NCBI GenBank assembly: GCA_026119935.1
Contig: JALRMH010000062.1
Span: forward strand, 1-64,000
Direction: 5' to 3'
Length of the DNA stretch: 64,000 nt
Origin: Endothia cerciana
Lineage: Eukaryota > Ascomycota > Sordariomycetes > Diaporthales > Cryphonectriaceae
The notes beneath the pieces are model-generated. The model was not told where the DNA came from. It did not search any database and saw only the letters and a list, made by a program, of their open reading frames with translations. This document shows positions 1-11,283 of this stretch, one piece after another. Within the stretch, counting starts at the first letter, position 1, and each line of letters starts with the position of its first letter. The position numbers and the translations under genes are program-made.

Positions 1-148
<148 letters not shown>

Positions 149-1070
149 CTTCTGCATAGTTATACGAACTACCATGTACTCGCGTGGAGGGTGGCATCAC
201 CTAGGTTGTGGATGGCGTAGAAATGAGATACCCTGCGGCCTCCCCCGGGGGGGGGGGGTGGACCAGGGACCCTGTTGTAGCAGTTTCAGGTGAGTGAACT
301 ATCGTAAAGATGCGATGGAAGAGGGGGGGGGAAATCGATGCGAGGTGACGTTCCCCTGGGTGGCAAGCCCTTGTCCTTGGCTGTGTGGTTCTTTTCCTCG
401 GAGTGGTCTTCCGGTAGGTATGGATTGTCCCCTCCCCCTCCTCGCGACAGCTGTAGCTTCCTTGGCCCACGAGGCGAAGGCGACTCATGGGTGCATCCCG
501 CCCCCCCCCTCCCCCATGCGGAGGGTTGCGAAGGTCACCTACACCACCCACCACCCACCGCCCACCACCCCGGGTTGTTGTTTGCCTGGTCAAACCGGGA
601 ACCCGCCGTTTGAGACAGCATCCGTAGTAGGCACTGCCCAGCGGGCCCAGATTCCCCCAGACGGATACCCAGCTGGAGATTGGCCCCGGCGACTGCCTCC
701 TGACCTGACACGTACATCACGGGCAAAAAAAATATCTTGGGCGCTGGACCGTTGATCGTGTCCGAGACACCCGCCTAGAAGCAGTTCAGCCTATGGCCAG
801 TGGCGGGTTGAATCGGGATGAACTTGACGACAGTCTCTCGGGGCTTCGTGTCCGGAGGGCCCCTAGTGAGATTAACTTGTACACGATGGGACTCTGGATC
901 GGCCGGATCTCCGAGGCACCCAAGCTTTAGGCATCCTATCTTCACCACGGAGGTAGAGGCCTATTGGGGCATGGCCATGCGGGCCGCGCTGGCTTCCACG
1001 TGGTCGCCCCGTGGATAGCGCCGTCAAATTTCGAGTGCGCACATTCCGGGAGGCCAGGAGCTGGGCGTGG

Positions 1071-1118
1071 TGGGCTGGGCTGGGCTGGGCTGGGCTGGGC
1101 TGGGCTGGGCTGGGCTGG
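1071..1118. repeat. Pentanucleotide microsatellite (TGGGC)9
   Basis: Nine tandem TGGGC units are visible, followed by degenerate TGGC units. The repeat lies outside any credible gene. It produces artificial Pro/Ala- or Gly/Trp-rich open frames on both strands. Confidence 0.95.
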
Positions 1119-2057
1119 CTGGCTGTCCAGGTTGGCAGAGCGCTGTGTGCCTCATGCGCTGGACGGCCTCCCATGCGGCTGCCCACCGGCCGAGCGTTCC
1201 AGTGCCGTTCTTCCCACGGCCGGGCGTCATGGGCGGAACCATCGTCGCCAGAGGACGGCCTCTGCCCTGTACGCGATGATGCTGCAGAACGAGGCTCGGT
1301 TACGGTGACTTGGTATCTCTGCCTGTCCGCTAGCCGTTCCGACACGATCATCCCGCCCCTTTCCCGCTTTATCAAGGCTCTTGGCTGTAGGGGGCCCAGT
1401 AGCTAGGTATGATCTCGGTCTCATGGGCTGAGGGGAGGCGCGCTTACGAACCAAGGGATCATACGACCAGGCGACTACTATGCGGCTGAGATATGACTGT
1501 CAGTTCTGTGGTTCACACGGCCACCCGCATGCGTCGTACAGGCTGCCGATGGTGGCGGTCACACTCAAACGGCTGCCGCGAGGGCTGCAGTGTCGACAGG
1601 AGGCTGCCTGGGTCCTTGGTCTTCCAGCCGTCATTAATTTCAACGACCTGTCGCGCCGGGGGTATGGGCCGGGGACATGAGTGTCTTGAGGGATACCTTG
1701 CGTCTGGGGTTCGTTGGCGGAAAAGGGGGGGGGGGGGGTGAGCTCGTTAAGCAGAGTCTTTCGCTAGCCGTTGCGCAAGTAAAAGCAATAGCGATTCGAG
1801 AGCATCAGAGAGAGATATGACCAGTCGCTCGCCGGCCGCCTGGCAGGACGCGAGGATCGGTCGCTCTACCGCGCGGCTTGCCGCAAGTGATATATCAGTT
1901 TTATTTTTCATTAATCCCCGCGATGTTCCGGGCAGGCGGCATTTACATTTCTTGTATCCAGAACCGATACTACCGCGGGCTGCACGGGCAAGGGTTCAGT
2001 GTTTTGGGTGAGTCAGGAGCTGAATCCCTGGGGTTGGAAGTGTGCACCTGGTAATTA

Positions 2058-2117
2058 CCATAGTACTACCATAGTAGCATCCAGAATCCTCTCCGAACGG
2101 CGGTACTACTACATAGT
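2058..2117. repeat. Imperfect inverted repeat with TACCATAGTA-like arms
   Basis: Two copies of ACCATAGTA on the left face a GTACTACTACATAGTATG segment on the right, which could fold into an imperfect hairpin. Similar TAC(C)ATAGTA / TACTATGTAGTA words recur in other intergenic regions of the window, for example around 57606-57645. Confidence 0.5.
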
Positions 2118-5100
2118 ATGTTGTATAGTTTGGGCGGTATAGTGTGAGCCCCCATCACACAAGCCGCGGCTCGTCGGCGGGGAATTCACGTTTTCGATCC
2201 CCTGAGAAGGAGTGCAGGTACGGTGCGTCGGAATGGTTCATCGCATGGCCCGGTGAACGCACTACCATGGTTGATGGTTGACCCACGAGGTTGGGATAAG
2301 GGTGGCCAGCACGCAAGTACCTTGGTACATCTAAAGGTTCAGGGGAGAAGCATACTCAGAAGACAGATAACCGAAAGGAACCTATCGAGGCTCAGACACA
2401 TCTCGTGACGAGTTGCTTCGGAGTAATGACCCGGAATGTCAAAATCGTACGATATACCCGAGCCCTGCAGCCAGAGCTTGCGGGAACCTCACATACCTAG
2501 CATTGTATACATGTAACGTGACTAGTTAGCTGAATGACGATATCATATATCATGACTCCTGCTTTATTTGCGATGACGAGGCGCCTGGAGCCGAATGCAG
2601 AGGCCGTCTGTCGGAGTCCGCCCGTCATTGGGCTGCTATCGAACAGGTCTTGAGACTGGTAAGACTGGGACAACAGACACGAGAGCACAGTTTCTCGTCG
2701 ATCCAGCTCTTGTCACCTGACACGGGCACACCCTTGGACCCATCAGGGCTCTCAAAGTTACGTTAGGGGGGTTGAAAACATCCCACCATGCAGAAAGCAT
2801 CAGGACTCCACGTTATCTGCTCGCACGAGTACATTGGCTTTTCCCAGCGTATTCTCAGACAGGTACTACGGAGAGATTGTCTTGGGCCGTCGGATCGCTC
2901 TGGAAACATTGCCCGAAAAACGTAGACCAACGTAGGGCTCCCATAGCAAAGATGCTTCCCATTTAATCGAGATTTATGGGACGAGGAAGGTGTCAGGTTC
3001 TCTAAGAAAGACCGCAGCCTCTACGGCAGTTTGTGGTTCGTGGTGAATCGGCTGCCCACGAGTCGGCTTGGATTGTAAAAATGTATGAATAGCTGTGATC
3101 GAGACAACTATATCGAACTCTCGGGACTATCTGCCGTGCAGCAGATCGATACTTTTTGTTGCGACATTTCGATGATTGGTTACATGTATCAGGGTGTCCG
3201 TAGTCGTCACATGCAGTGCCGGGCACTCAGCACTGGATGGCTGGGACTGCGATCCATCTGCTGCAGCTTGAGCACTACGACAGGCTGAACAGCTATGTAA
3301 CCTACTTGTGTATCAAGCTTGCTGCCTGGGGACGGGAAAGCGTCCCTGCGATGTGATATCGCTATAGCTCGGAGATAGAACCGGTTCAGTCATCGGGGAC
3401 GCATCGAAGTGAGAAGAGCGGTCTTCGTCCAGTCACGATGTAACCCTGAACAACCGCTATTCCAGCAACGTATGCACCTTGGTCAGCAGGATCACAATGA
3501 GTCTGGCGACGATAAGGTCGGAGAGGGTTTTCTTCAAGGTACCTAGGTTGAATATAGGAGTCAACCATGGTGGGCTTGGATGATGACAATGATCTGCAAG
3601 CGAGATGGCCTTTTTAAGAGCCCAATTACACGGTAGAAATGACCGGTTCTTTCAGCACAAAAAGTTAGAGGACTTTTAAATCGAAGACAGTCTGCATTCA
3701 TTTTGAAAATAATCACACTAGCGCCACATAGGCTCATGTGCAAGTTCTGCTGCGATGAGCCTCTGCTATCGTTGCCTTTTATGCAGCAGATCTGACAGCT
3801 TACGTGTCGAAGTCCGTAGCGTTCATGGGATCTGTGGCCCCAAGCAATGCTAGATGCGCTTGTAGGTCAGATAGATCCAGTTACACAACGTTGGATGAAC
3901 TGGCGACATGGCCTTGTCCGGCCGCCTCGAACTTACGAGATCTTGCGGTGGAATATTCAGAAACCTCCCACCTGAATGCCTTCGTCACCCCTGGGCCTGG
4001 TCAGAGGCCTCCGAGCCCAGATTCAACATGTCCTCTTCGCACATTTCTTTCGACCCTCAAAGCAAAGATCGAAGTCTTTCCAAAAGCAGCCTCGTGCCCC
4101 CGATCCGAGTAAAAGACATTCCATACCCCCTGTCATATACCCACCTGCAGGCCTGAGCTGATCAATGTATGGATCCGGAAGTCATGTTGCATCAGTCGAA
4201 AGCCCCATCTTGAAGGCAAAACCTGCCCACTTCCAATGTCTCATTCTGAGCCGCCCTGATAGGCACGATTCATACACCCATATGCATACTCAGTGGATCT
4301 CAAATCATCTCACTCGGCCGCTTCCAGGGCCGGCCGAGTTGGTGGTCGGGCATGGGTGGAGCGGAAGCAAGGCACAAACGCCGGCAGAGCATTCAAGAGA
4401 CTTGGCGGGCATCGTGCAGAAGAGAGATGATAGTTTGAGACATGGGGTGAGGAGGTCGGCGTCAATGAGCAGTGGAGCGAGAAATGACGAGAATCGAATG
4501 CGTCTTCCCTTGCAGATACGGGCCATCCGGCTATCCTTATATGTATGAACTCGGAAAGTCAGCGAGGTTGGGCCGGGAGAAGCAAAGCATTTCTGACGGC
4601 GGACCCCCTGCGGTCCGGCCTTCAGCTAGGCCGCGATACGGATTTACATTAAGCGACGTTGGCTGTGGCCAGTCGCATCGAGGACCATATTTCGCCTATA
4701 TCAAACGAGACGCCGATCACAGGGGTCGTTTTCGAGACGGTTGGGCTCTTTACCTGCTGCAGCATCCAGGAGTCTGCATCTGGAGTCACTACCTGGAGAC
4801 AACTACTGGGACTGCTTCCTACGAGTCCACTTGATCAGGGGTCCGGAGATTTTCAACCCGCACGGTCCCATCGTATATCGCTTTTCGAGATCTTAGATCG
4901 ATAGTCGTCATTTCCCACCTGGAGGTCAGCACGTTAATCGTCACGAGCGCGGGCCAGACCGTTACACTAAGTTCCGCCTGCGTGTGCTTCAATCCTATAA
5001 CCTGACACAGAGGACTGTGTGCTGAGGAGGATGGTGTGTGGCTGGTACACCTGTGTCTTACTTGCATGGGGCCCTGCAGCGAGCTAGACTCAATTAATCA

Positions 5101-7104
5101 ACTATCGTACATGACGACCGAGAGACATCTATCAGAGGTAGCTGCCTTGTACTCAGACCCTTGCTGTCTCGATACGTGATCTGCTGTCGCCACTACAGGT
5201 CCTTGAAGGTTGTTGGAGCAGCTAAGGAGGTGAACCAAGAATCTGCATTTCCGGACGATGCATGCATCTTATCATTAACTTTGACCCCTAACGCCTAATT
5301 CTAGGGTTCTGGCTCGGTTTCGTCCTAGTGAAAGATTCCTTGGCTTGGTACCCCCCTTCCAACCTCTTGTACACCGTCGAGGCGATGTTCACGTAGACGC
5401 CAATGAGGCGCTGAGACACCGTTGAGAGCCCCCCGCACGCTAGCACTTGTGGCTTGACGACTGGCACTCGATATTAGAGGTATGTAAGACTATATCTGTA
5501 CACACAAACAGACCACCAAGAAAATCGAGATGGGATCAGGTGGTCCAAGGGTGTGGAGTCTATGTGATGTCCACTCACGATGTCATTACGCCATACAAAG
5601 CAAGCCCATTATCAACGTTCGAAGCCAATAAGGTCACATTACGGAAGTCATCATTCCGTGTACCCATAGACACCTGAAGTGTAGCGGTGAGATAATACCG
5701 GTGCTGAGCTACAAGCGCTCTTGCCACTGAGTATACTGGTAGGCCTTCTATGCCTACCGTGTTTAAGTACAAGAGACATGTGGTCTCTAGGAGGCCGAGA
5801 ACTCTTCTGAGTATTGGGGCTAACTGTCAGTAGAGCTTCAGCTGATTACCTGGGACGTGGCTTACCTCGTCATAGCTTGAAGGGTGAGGTGGACTTACAC
5901 ACATGGTCCGAGTCTTAGTCAAATGGCACTCGTCAAGTCTTTCCTCGCGTGGGAGGGTTTCTAAGGCGATCTTGAATCAATTGCCACAAGCCTGGGGCAA
6001 AATTCCAGCAACAGAGTCACTTCAAGAAAAGTCCGTGAAGGTTGACAATGTGAGAATCTATACATCGCACATGACCTTGAACAACAGCTCGATTACTGCC
6101 ATACTGCAGGTATATGAAAGTAAGTCTTGAAGTCACCGAGACCTGTGGTTTTGACAAATAGTAGCACGTTCTCATGGCAATGCCCATGCATTGGTAAGGA
6201 GGGCTGTGATCGCCCAAACTGAGACAAGATACGGCTGGAGAGGCCTCATAAACTGCATTCGTGGGCCTCGGGATATGTTTGACAAGCTGGAGAGCTCCTG
6301 AGGTCATCATTAGTGGTCCCCTTTGCGATGGCCCGCGGAGCCCACAGGCACCGATGGCTTGTCCATCCGCCCTCACCTGCAGAAGTTGGATGTGGACGCT
6401 TGGCTACTGTGTATCTCTGCGCAAGACCTCAGATACCGGCAAGCAGGGTGCACCTTTTCAAGCATGTGCTTGGAGAAGGGTGTTTCGTGAAGGCCCATCT
6501 CTGACTCTGCGCATCTTTTGGTATGAAAGTCTGGTGTGCAGCAGATTAAGTGGAAACCTCGAGCAAATGGGCGACATTGCGTCTCTTGCTGTAATGTGTC
6601 TGTAACAATATTTCTCCGCTGCCTATGCATTCGCCGGGTCGGTCATTTGTAATTGTGAAGAGGTGTCACCACAACATGATCATGTCATCTGGGTCTGGGG
6701 GAGGCCACAATCAGCACAAGTCCGCTCGAGAATGTCAGGACGACATTTACAAATTCTGCAACAAAGACAAGGGGGTACAGCAACGTACGCGGTTTGAGGA
6801 GCGTCGATACGCCCCATGCAGGTCAAGTGATGATAGTTAAACCGTAGTTGATCGCTGATTTTAAGGCGATCTTCCCAGTCGCTGCCGTCGGCTAATCGCC
6901 GACAACCTAGAAGCTTAACAGCGTAGCGCCGAAGTCGTCGTTGCCGGACACGCCGGGTACGACCGGGTCTAATATAATGCCGACGTGACGACATCGAGTT
7001 AACCCCGAACAGTGTGTTCGCAGTGGGGATCCGGAATTTGAACAGGCTGATTGTGATGCTGAGTGCGAGACATTTATAATGATAAATCCGGCGTGCGGGG
7101 AGTG

Positions 7105-7112
7105 TATATAAA
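7105..7112 (+). promoter_or_regulatory. TATA-like element upstream of the ketoreductase
   Basis: TATATAAA lies 141 bases before the start codon at 7253, a plausible core-promoter position for a fungal gene. The assignment rests on sequence and spacing alone. Confidence 0.5.
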
Positions 7113-7252
7113 CCCAATGGTAATGTCAAATCTTTCACAGCATTGAAACGACCTCAACAAACGAGGACGGACACTCTCTCACCCACCAGGCCGATCTACG
7201 ATACAATCTCCCGCGTATTGTGAAATCAGATCCAAAAGAATAATCATACAAA

Positions 7253-8463
7253 ATGACTAAAGTCCTCCTTACTGGTGCGTACCTCAACTCGATTCCTGAA
7301 AGAGGGAAACGACTGCTAACATGAGGCCACAGGTGGTTCTGGCTTCATTGCTGGTGAGCGACTCACGTCCCCGAGTCTCAGTAGCCGCTGACTAGAAGCT
7401 CGTTCGCAGCCCATGTCCTCGAGACGCTTCTTCAGCGGGGTCACTCGGTGGTGACTACCGTCCGCTCGCAGGACAAGGCCAAGAAGATCCACGACGCGCA
7501 CTCCAGTGTCGGGAAGGACAGGCTCGAGACTGTGATCGTGCCCGATATCGCGAAAGAGGGCGCGTTTGATGAGGTCGTCAAAAGCCCCGGCATTGAGGTC
7601 GTCCTTCACACGGCCAGTCCGTTCCACTTCAAGATAAGTAAGTGTGTTCCCACCACCAGATACTCGCAGCTCGAGGCCCTGACCACGACAACCCACTCCC
7701 CCAAGCCGACCCCCAGAAGGACCTCATCGACCCGGCCGTCAACGGTACCACCGGCATCCTCAAGGCAATCGCCAAGTCCGCACCCAGCGTCAGGCGCGTA
7801 GTCATCACCTCGTCCTTCGCGGCGATCCTGGACAAGGACAAGATGGCGGACCCGAACACGACCTACACCGAGAAGTCCTGGAACCCCGTGACAATCAGGG
7901 ACATCCATGACAGCCCTGCGATCGCCTACCGGGCATCCAAGAAGCTCGCGGAGAAGGCCGCGTGGGACTTCGTCTCCGACGGGGCCAAGTTCGACCTCGT
8001 GACCGTCAACCCGCCGATGGTCTTCGGCCCCGTGGTGCACTACCTCGCGAGCCTGGACGCCATCAACACGTCCAACGAGCGGTTCGTCGCGCTCGTCCAG
8101 GGCAAGTGGAAGAACCCCGAGAACAAGATCCCCGACACGGGGGTGAACCTCTGGGTGGACGTGCGGGACGTCGCGCTCGCGCACGTGCTGGCGTTCGAGA
8201 AGCCCGAGCTGGCGGGCAAGAGGCTGTTCACGACGGCCGGGTACTACTCCAACCAGGAGATCCTGGGCGTGGCGAGGAAGAACTTCCCCGAGCTGAAGGA
8301 GAAGTTCCCCGCGGAGGGGGTGACGGGCGGGGAGCTGCCTGCAGCGGATAAACTGTTCAAGTTCGATAACAGCGAGACGACAAAGGCTCTGGGATTCAAG
8401 TGGACAACGTTGGAGAAGACGACTTCGGATACGTTGAAGAGTTTGATTCCATTCTTGAAGTAG
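7253..8463 (+). CDS. NAD(P)-dependent ketoreductase (GRE2 / dihydroflavonol-4-reductase-like)
   Basis: Predicted cytosolic extended short-chain reductase of 342 residues that reduces aldehydes or ketones with NAD(P)H; yeast Gre2 (methylglyoxal/isovaleraldehyde reductase) is the nearest named type. Four exons fit the frame: 7253-7274, 7333-7353, 7410-7637 and 7706-8463, all with GT..AG introns of 56-68 nt. The first two exons are only 22 and 21 nt. They restore the N-terminal Rossmann motif TGGSGFIAAHV at residues 7-17; without them the open frame lacks the cofactor site. The catalytic YRASK (YxxxK) lies in the large last exon, preceded by the VITSS segment. The product ends in a typical SLIPFLK tail. 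Length and motifs match the family; the substrate cannot be inferred. A TATA-like box lies 141 nt upstream. Confidence 0.9.
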
Positions 8464-9047
8464 ACAAGGGTTGGGGAACCAATAGATCACGCACTCGAGT
8501 GTGCAAGAAACAGTTGCTAGACATCCTGCGGAACGAGACGCCACGAGGCGGTTGAGACCCTCGGTAGATTTGTGGACGTTTAACTCTAGATCAGGTTGTT
8601 GGCGGTGGATCGTTTGCCCTTGAAATGTTATGAACTGCATTAGTGTTCATCACACATTGTATCACTGGAGTGGTGGGGAAGAATTAGGTAGACCTTGGGA
8701 CATGTAGAGAGTGATGTGGGACCAAAAATGGCATTTTGATTTCCTCACAATGATGGGCTACAGCTGATCAAAGATTGCCCATAGATTGCATGGAAACGCA
8801 CCAAAGCGAGCCCAGGATGTGGTCATACAGGTATCCGAATTCATTGTAGTTCTGTGTTCAGTTCATGCCCTCTTCCCGTCGAGGGGGTATCAAATGCAGC
8901 CATCATAAGACCTTCGACCATAATTATACAAGGGTGTCTGTTGTGGGGCACCACTGTATCCCAAAACACCTTCCGCGATGTCATGAAACCTTGGTTCTAG
9001 TATCTACAACAGTCGAGAGGAATGTGGTGTGAGAAACTATGCAACAC
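8464..9047. other. Convergent intergenic spacer
   Basis: This lies between the 3' ends of the ketoreductase and the phosphatase gene. I see no gene, tRNA or repeat in it. Confidence 0.6.
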
Positions 9048-10427
9048 CTATAAGAAGTAGTCACTCGGTCCACGGCGACCTGCTGGAACGTGCCGTTGAT
9101 CATCGGGGACAGCTGAGAAGATGCTGAACTTGGTCTCCAGGGTCTTGTCGACTGTCATGATCGAGGCCACATTACCGCATCTGTAGCAGTAGTTGGGAGC
9201 AGACCACACCGTTACGACAGACTTCTCCGGGAAGTGAAACTGCGAGATACTACGTCAGCCAATGACAGAATTGTTGTGATGCTGTCTGGGGGGCTTGTAC
9301 TAACCTTATAGCCCTCATTGACTAGCTGATGAGCTCTTGCGATAGTCTTCAGACCGTTGACGTGGTTGAACTCGGTGGCGACTTTATCACCAAAGAGCCA
9401 ACCCGCCCCGCGGGGACTCACTGCCCAGGTGTCGATATCTTCCGGGTCGCTCCACACCAGGTCACAGAAAGCACCCTCATGAGGAATCTCTTGCGCTCGG
9501 GCGACCACCCGGATTTGATCAATAGTCCGAATCTCGGGGCTGAGGCCGCCGTGTACGCAGAGGACTGTCCCATCCACGATAGCTGCGAGAACGAGGAAGT
9601 CAAACACTTGACAGCAGGCCTTCCATACCGATGCGTTGCCATACTTTGTCTGACATTCCTCGTAGAAACCATAGACCTGGGTGATCTGCCGGGACTCGTG
9701 GTTTCCTCGGACGAGCACAATCCGATCAGGATATCTGTTGGGACTGTGAGCCTTCACCCGGTTCCGAACACTAGGAGGAGCTCCACCTACTTAGCCTTCA
9801 GACACATCAACAATGTAAATGTTTCGAGACTGAAATATCCTCGGTCCACGAAGTCTCCGAGGAATACGAATCGAGTATCGGCCGACTGTGACTCCCCCGT
9901 TGTAGCACCACTAGAGCCTGGACTGGCCGTCTTTTCGACGCTCTCCGTGGATGTGTTTGGGCTATCGTCCTCCGCGTCGCCTCCTGCATCACCGGGTAAC
10001 CCGGCATTCCTTATCTTCTTCTTTAACTTGGGATTTGTAATCTCGGTCGGGGGCTCAAGGTCATCAGACGTTATGATGGTGGTGGCTGTCTGGGGCGCTT
10101 GTACGTTGGTCTCGCCAGGCATGCCACCGGCGACCCTGAAGAGCTCAAGCAGATCATAGAACTGCCCATGGATGTCTCCGCATATCGTGACGGGCGTCAC
10201 GACGGGCTGTATGTTCGATTCTGTCCGGGTTGTCAGCGGAAGCTGGCCGAGCGGTAGCCTTTCGTCCAGAGACACGCACCCTCCATGAGCACCTCCTTGA
10301 CCATCTCACAGAGCTGCTTCATGACAGACTCGGGCAGATAGTGACATTGCTTCGCCTCCTCCAGCCACTCGTCCAGACCGGCGCCAGGTCTTAATGTGGC
10401 CGGGCCTGGTTTTGGAATGGTCGCCAT
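9048..10427 (-). CDS. sit4: SIT4 / PP6-type Ser/Thr protein phosphatase catalytic subunit
   Basis: Metal-dependent PPP-family phosphatase of 399 residues; in yeast Sit4 acts with SAP subunits in G1 progression and TOR signalling. Exons on the minus strand are 10427-10280, 10220-9791, 9734-9305 and 9239-9048, with introns of 56-65 nt. PPP signatures occur in order: GDIHGQFYDLLELF, GDFVDRGYFS, RGNHESRQ, HGGLSPEIR, SPRGAGWLFG and APNYCYRCGN. The C-terminus is DYFL, the conserved tail that is methylated in PP2A-type enzymes. The N-terminus (DEWLEEAKQC, MKQLCEMVKE) and the FSAVPDD segment match Sit4 better than Pph3 or Ppg1. About 75 Ser/Thr/Gly-rich residues are inserted between the GDIHG block and FLGDFVDRG, where yeast Sit4 has only a few. 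This is known in filamentous fungal orthologues. The gene shares an 856-bp divergent promoter region with UPF3. Confidence 0.93.
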
Positions 10428-11283
10428 GGTGTGTCAGCAGTATCTTGGGAGACCTGTGAAGTCGTCCGGGCGTCAGGAGGGACGATTAGGGAGGGCGAAG
10501 AAGCTCGAGATGATGTCGATGCGTTCTGTAGTAGGAAGACTCGGGGAGAGGAACAAGGTTGCGTGGTCCACGTGCTTCAGGATGCTGCATGACCTCGGGT
10601 CAGTACGGATTATGCACCAGATCTGCAGGCGAGGAGTGGGCCATAAGCGTACCTGCAATACGATGCAGTGACTGGAGGACTATAACATGAAAGGCCAAGC
10701 TGGATCGGTTCAGTCGCGGTAACAAAGATCCAAGACTTGGTTGAAGCTGGTTGGGAGACGGGGCCAGGGTTCCAAGTACAGAGTACCAGGTGGGTGAGGT
10801 AGGCTGAGGGGGCTGTCGAGGTGTCGAGGCTTCTTCCTTCTCCGGAGTTAGCACCTGTCCTTGGCGGGGCTTTGGTCCGTGAGCCTGTGAGCTGCATGGT
10901 CTACAGGGGACAGAGGGGTCAATACAGAACCCACAGCAGGCCCCCCCACCTTCCCCATGCTACCATTTCTATGCACAGTCACCACTACGTAGCGACCAAC
11001 AACTCGAACATCATCAGCCATACCATCCATAAGCTGTTCACCCTGACAGCTACCGGTGACAGATCCCTTTCGCTACAGCAATGCTCACCTCGGACTTGGA
11101 GCTCACCCGTCGTTTCGAAGCAGACTCCCCAGTCTAGCGCCTGTGCCAGATCAAAGCAGCATTGCCTCTCTCAAGACTGTCCGCTGGTACTCTTCTTGGC
11201 CCCACCATCGTCCTTTACCTCCCAGCTTCAAGTACATCTGGGAGATATTCCACCAGCGTTCTTGAGCCTCGAGTCACATTTTG
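10428..11283. other. Divergent promoter region between sit4 and upf3
   Basis: This spacer separates the two start codons. Short open frames in it show no domain. Polypyrimidine-rich stretches precede the upf3 start. I could not assign a TATA box. Confidence 0.5.

Larger units (their letters stand above)
149..7252. other. Long region without a recognisable gene
   Basis: Only short overlapping open frames occur here and none shows a recognisable domain or a convincing exon chain. The longest on the minus strand (6680-7138, 152 codons) has a few Cys pairs but no family resemblance. The region holds a pentanucleotide repeat near 1.1 kb, G-runs at 247-258 and 1725-1738, and an imperfect inverted repeat near 2.06 kb. 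It could be subtelomeric or decayed repeat DNA; this is inference. Confidence 0.6.

Noticed and set aside
6680..7138. 152-codon minus-strand frame with several Cys
   Set aside because: Cys spacing fits no known motif and the frame overlaps the ketoreductase promoter.
7606..8640. 344-codon open frame on the minus strand
   Set aside because: Antisense to the ketoreductase, whose Rossmann and YxxxK motifs are clear on the other strand.
9048..10427. Alternative assignment of the phosphatase as Ppg1 or Pph3 (PP4)
   Set aside because: The N-terminal EWLEEAKQC..MKQLCEMVKE block and FSAVPDD segment fit Sit4/PP6 better.
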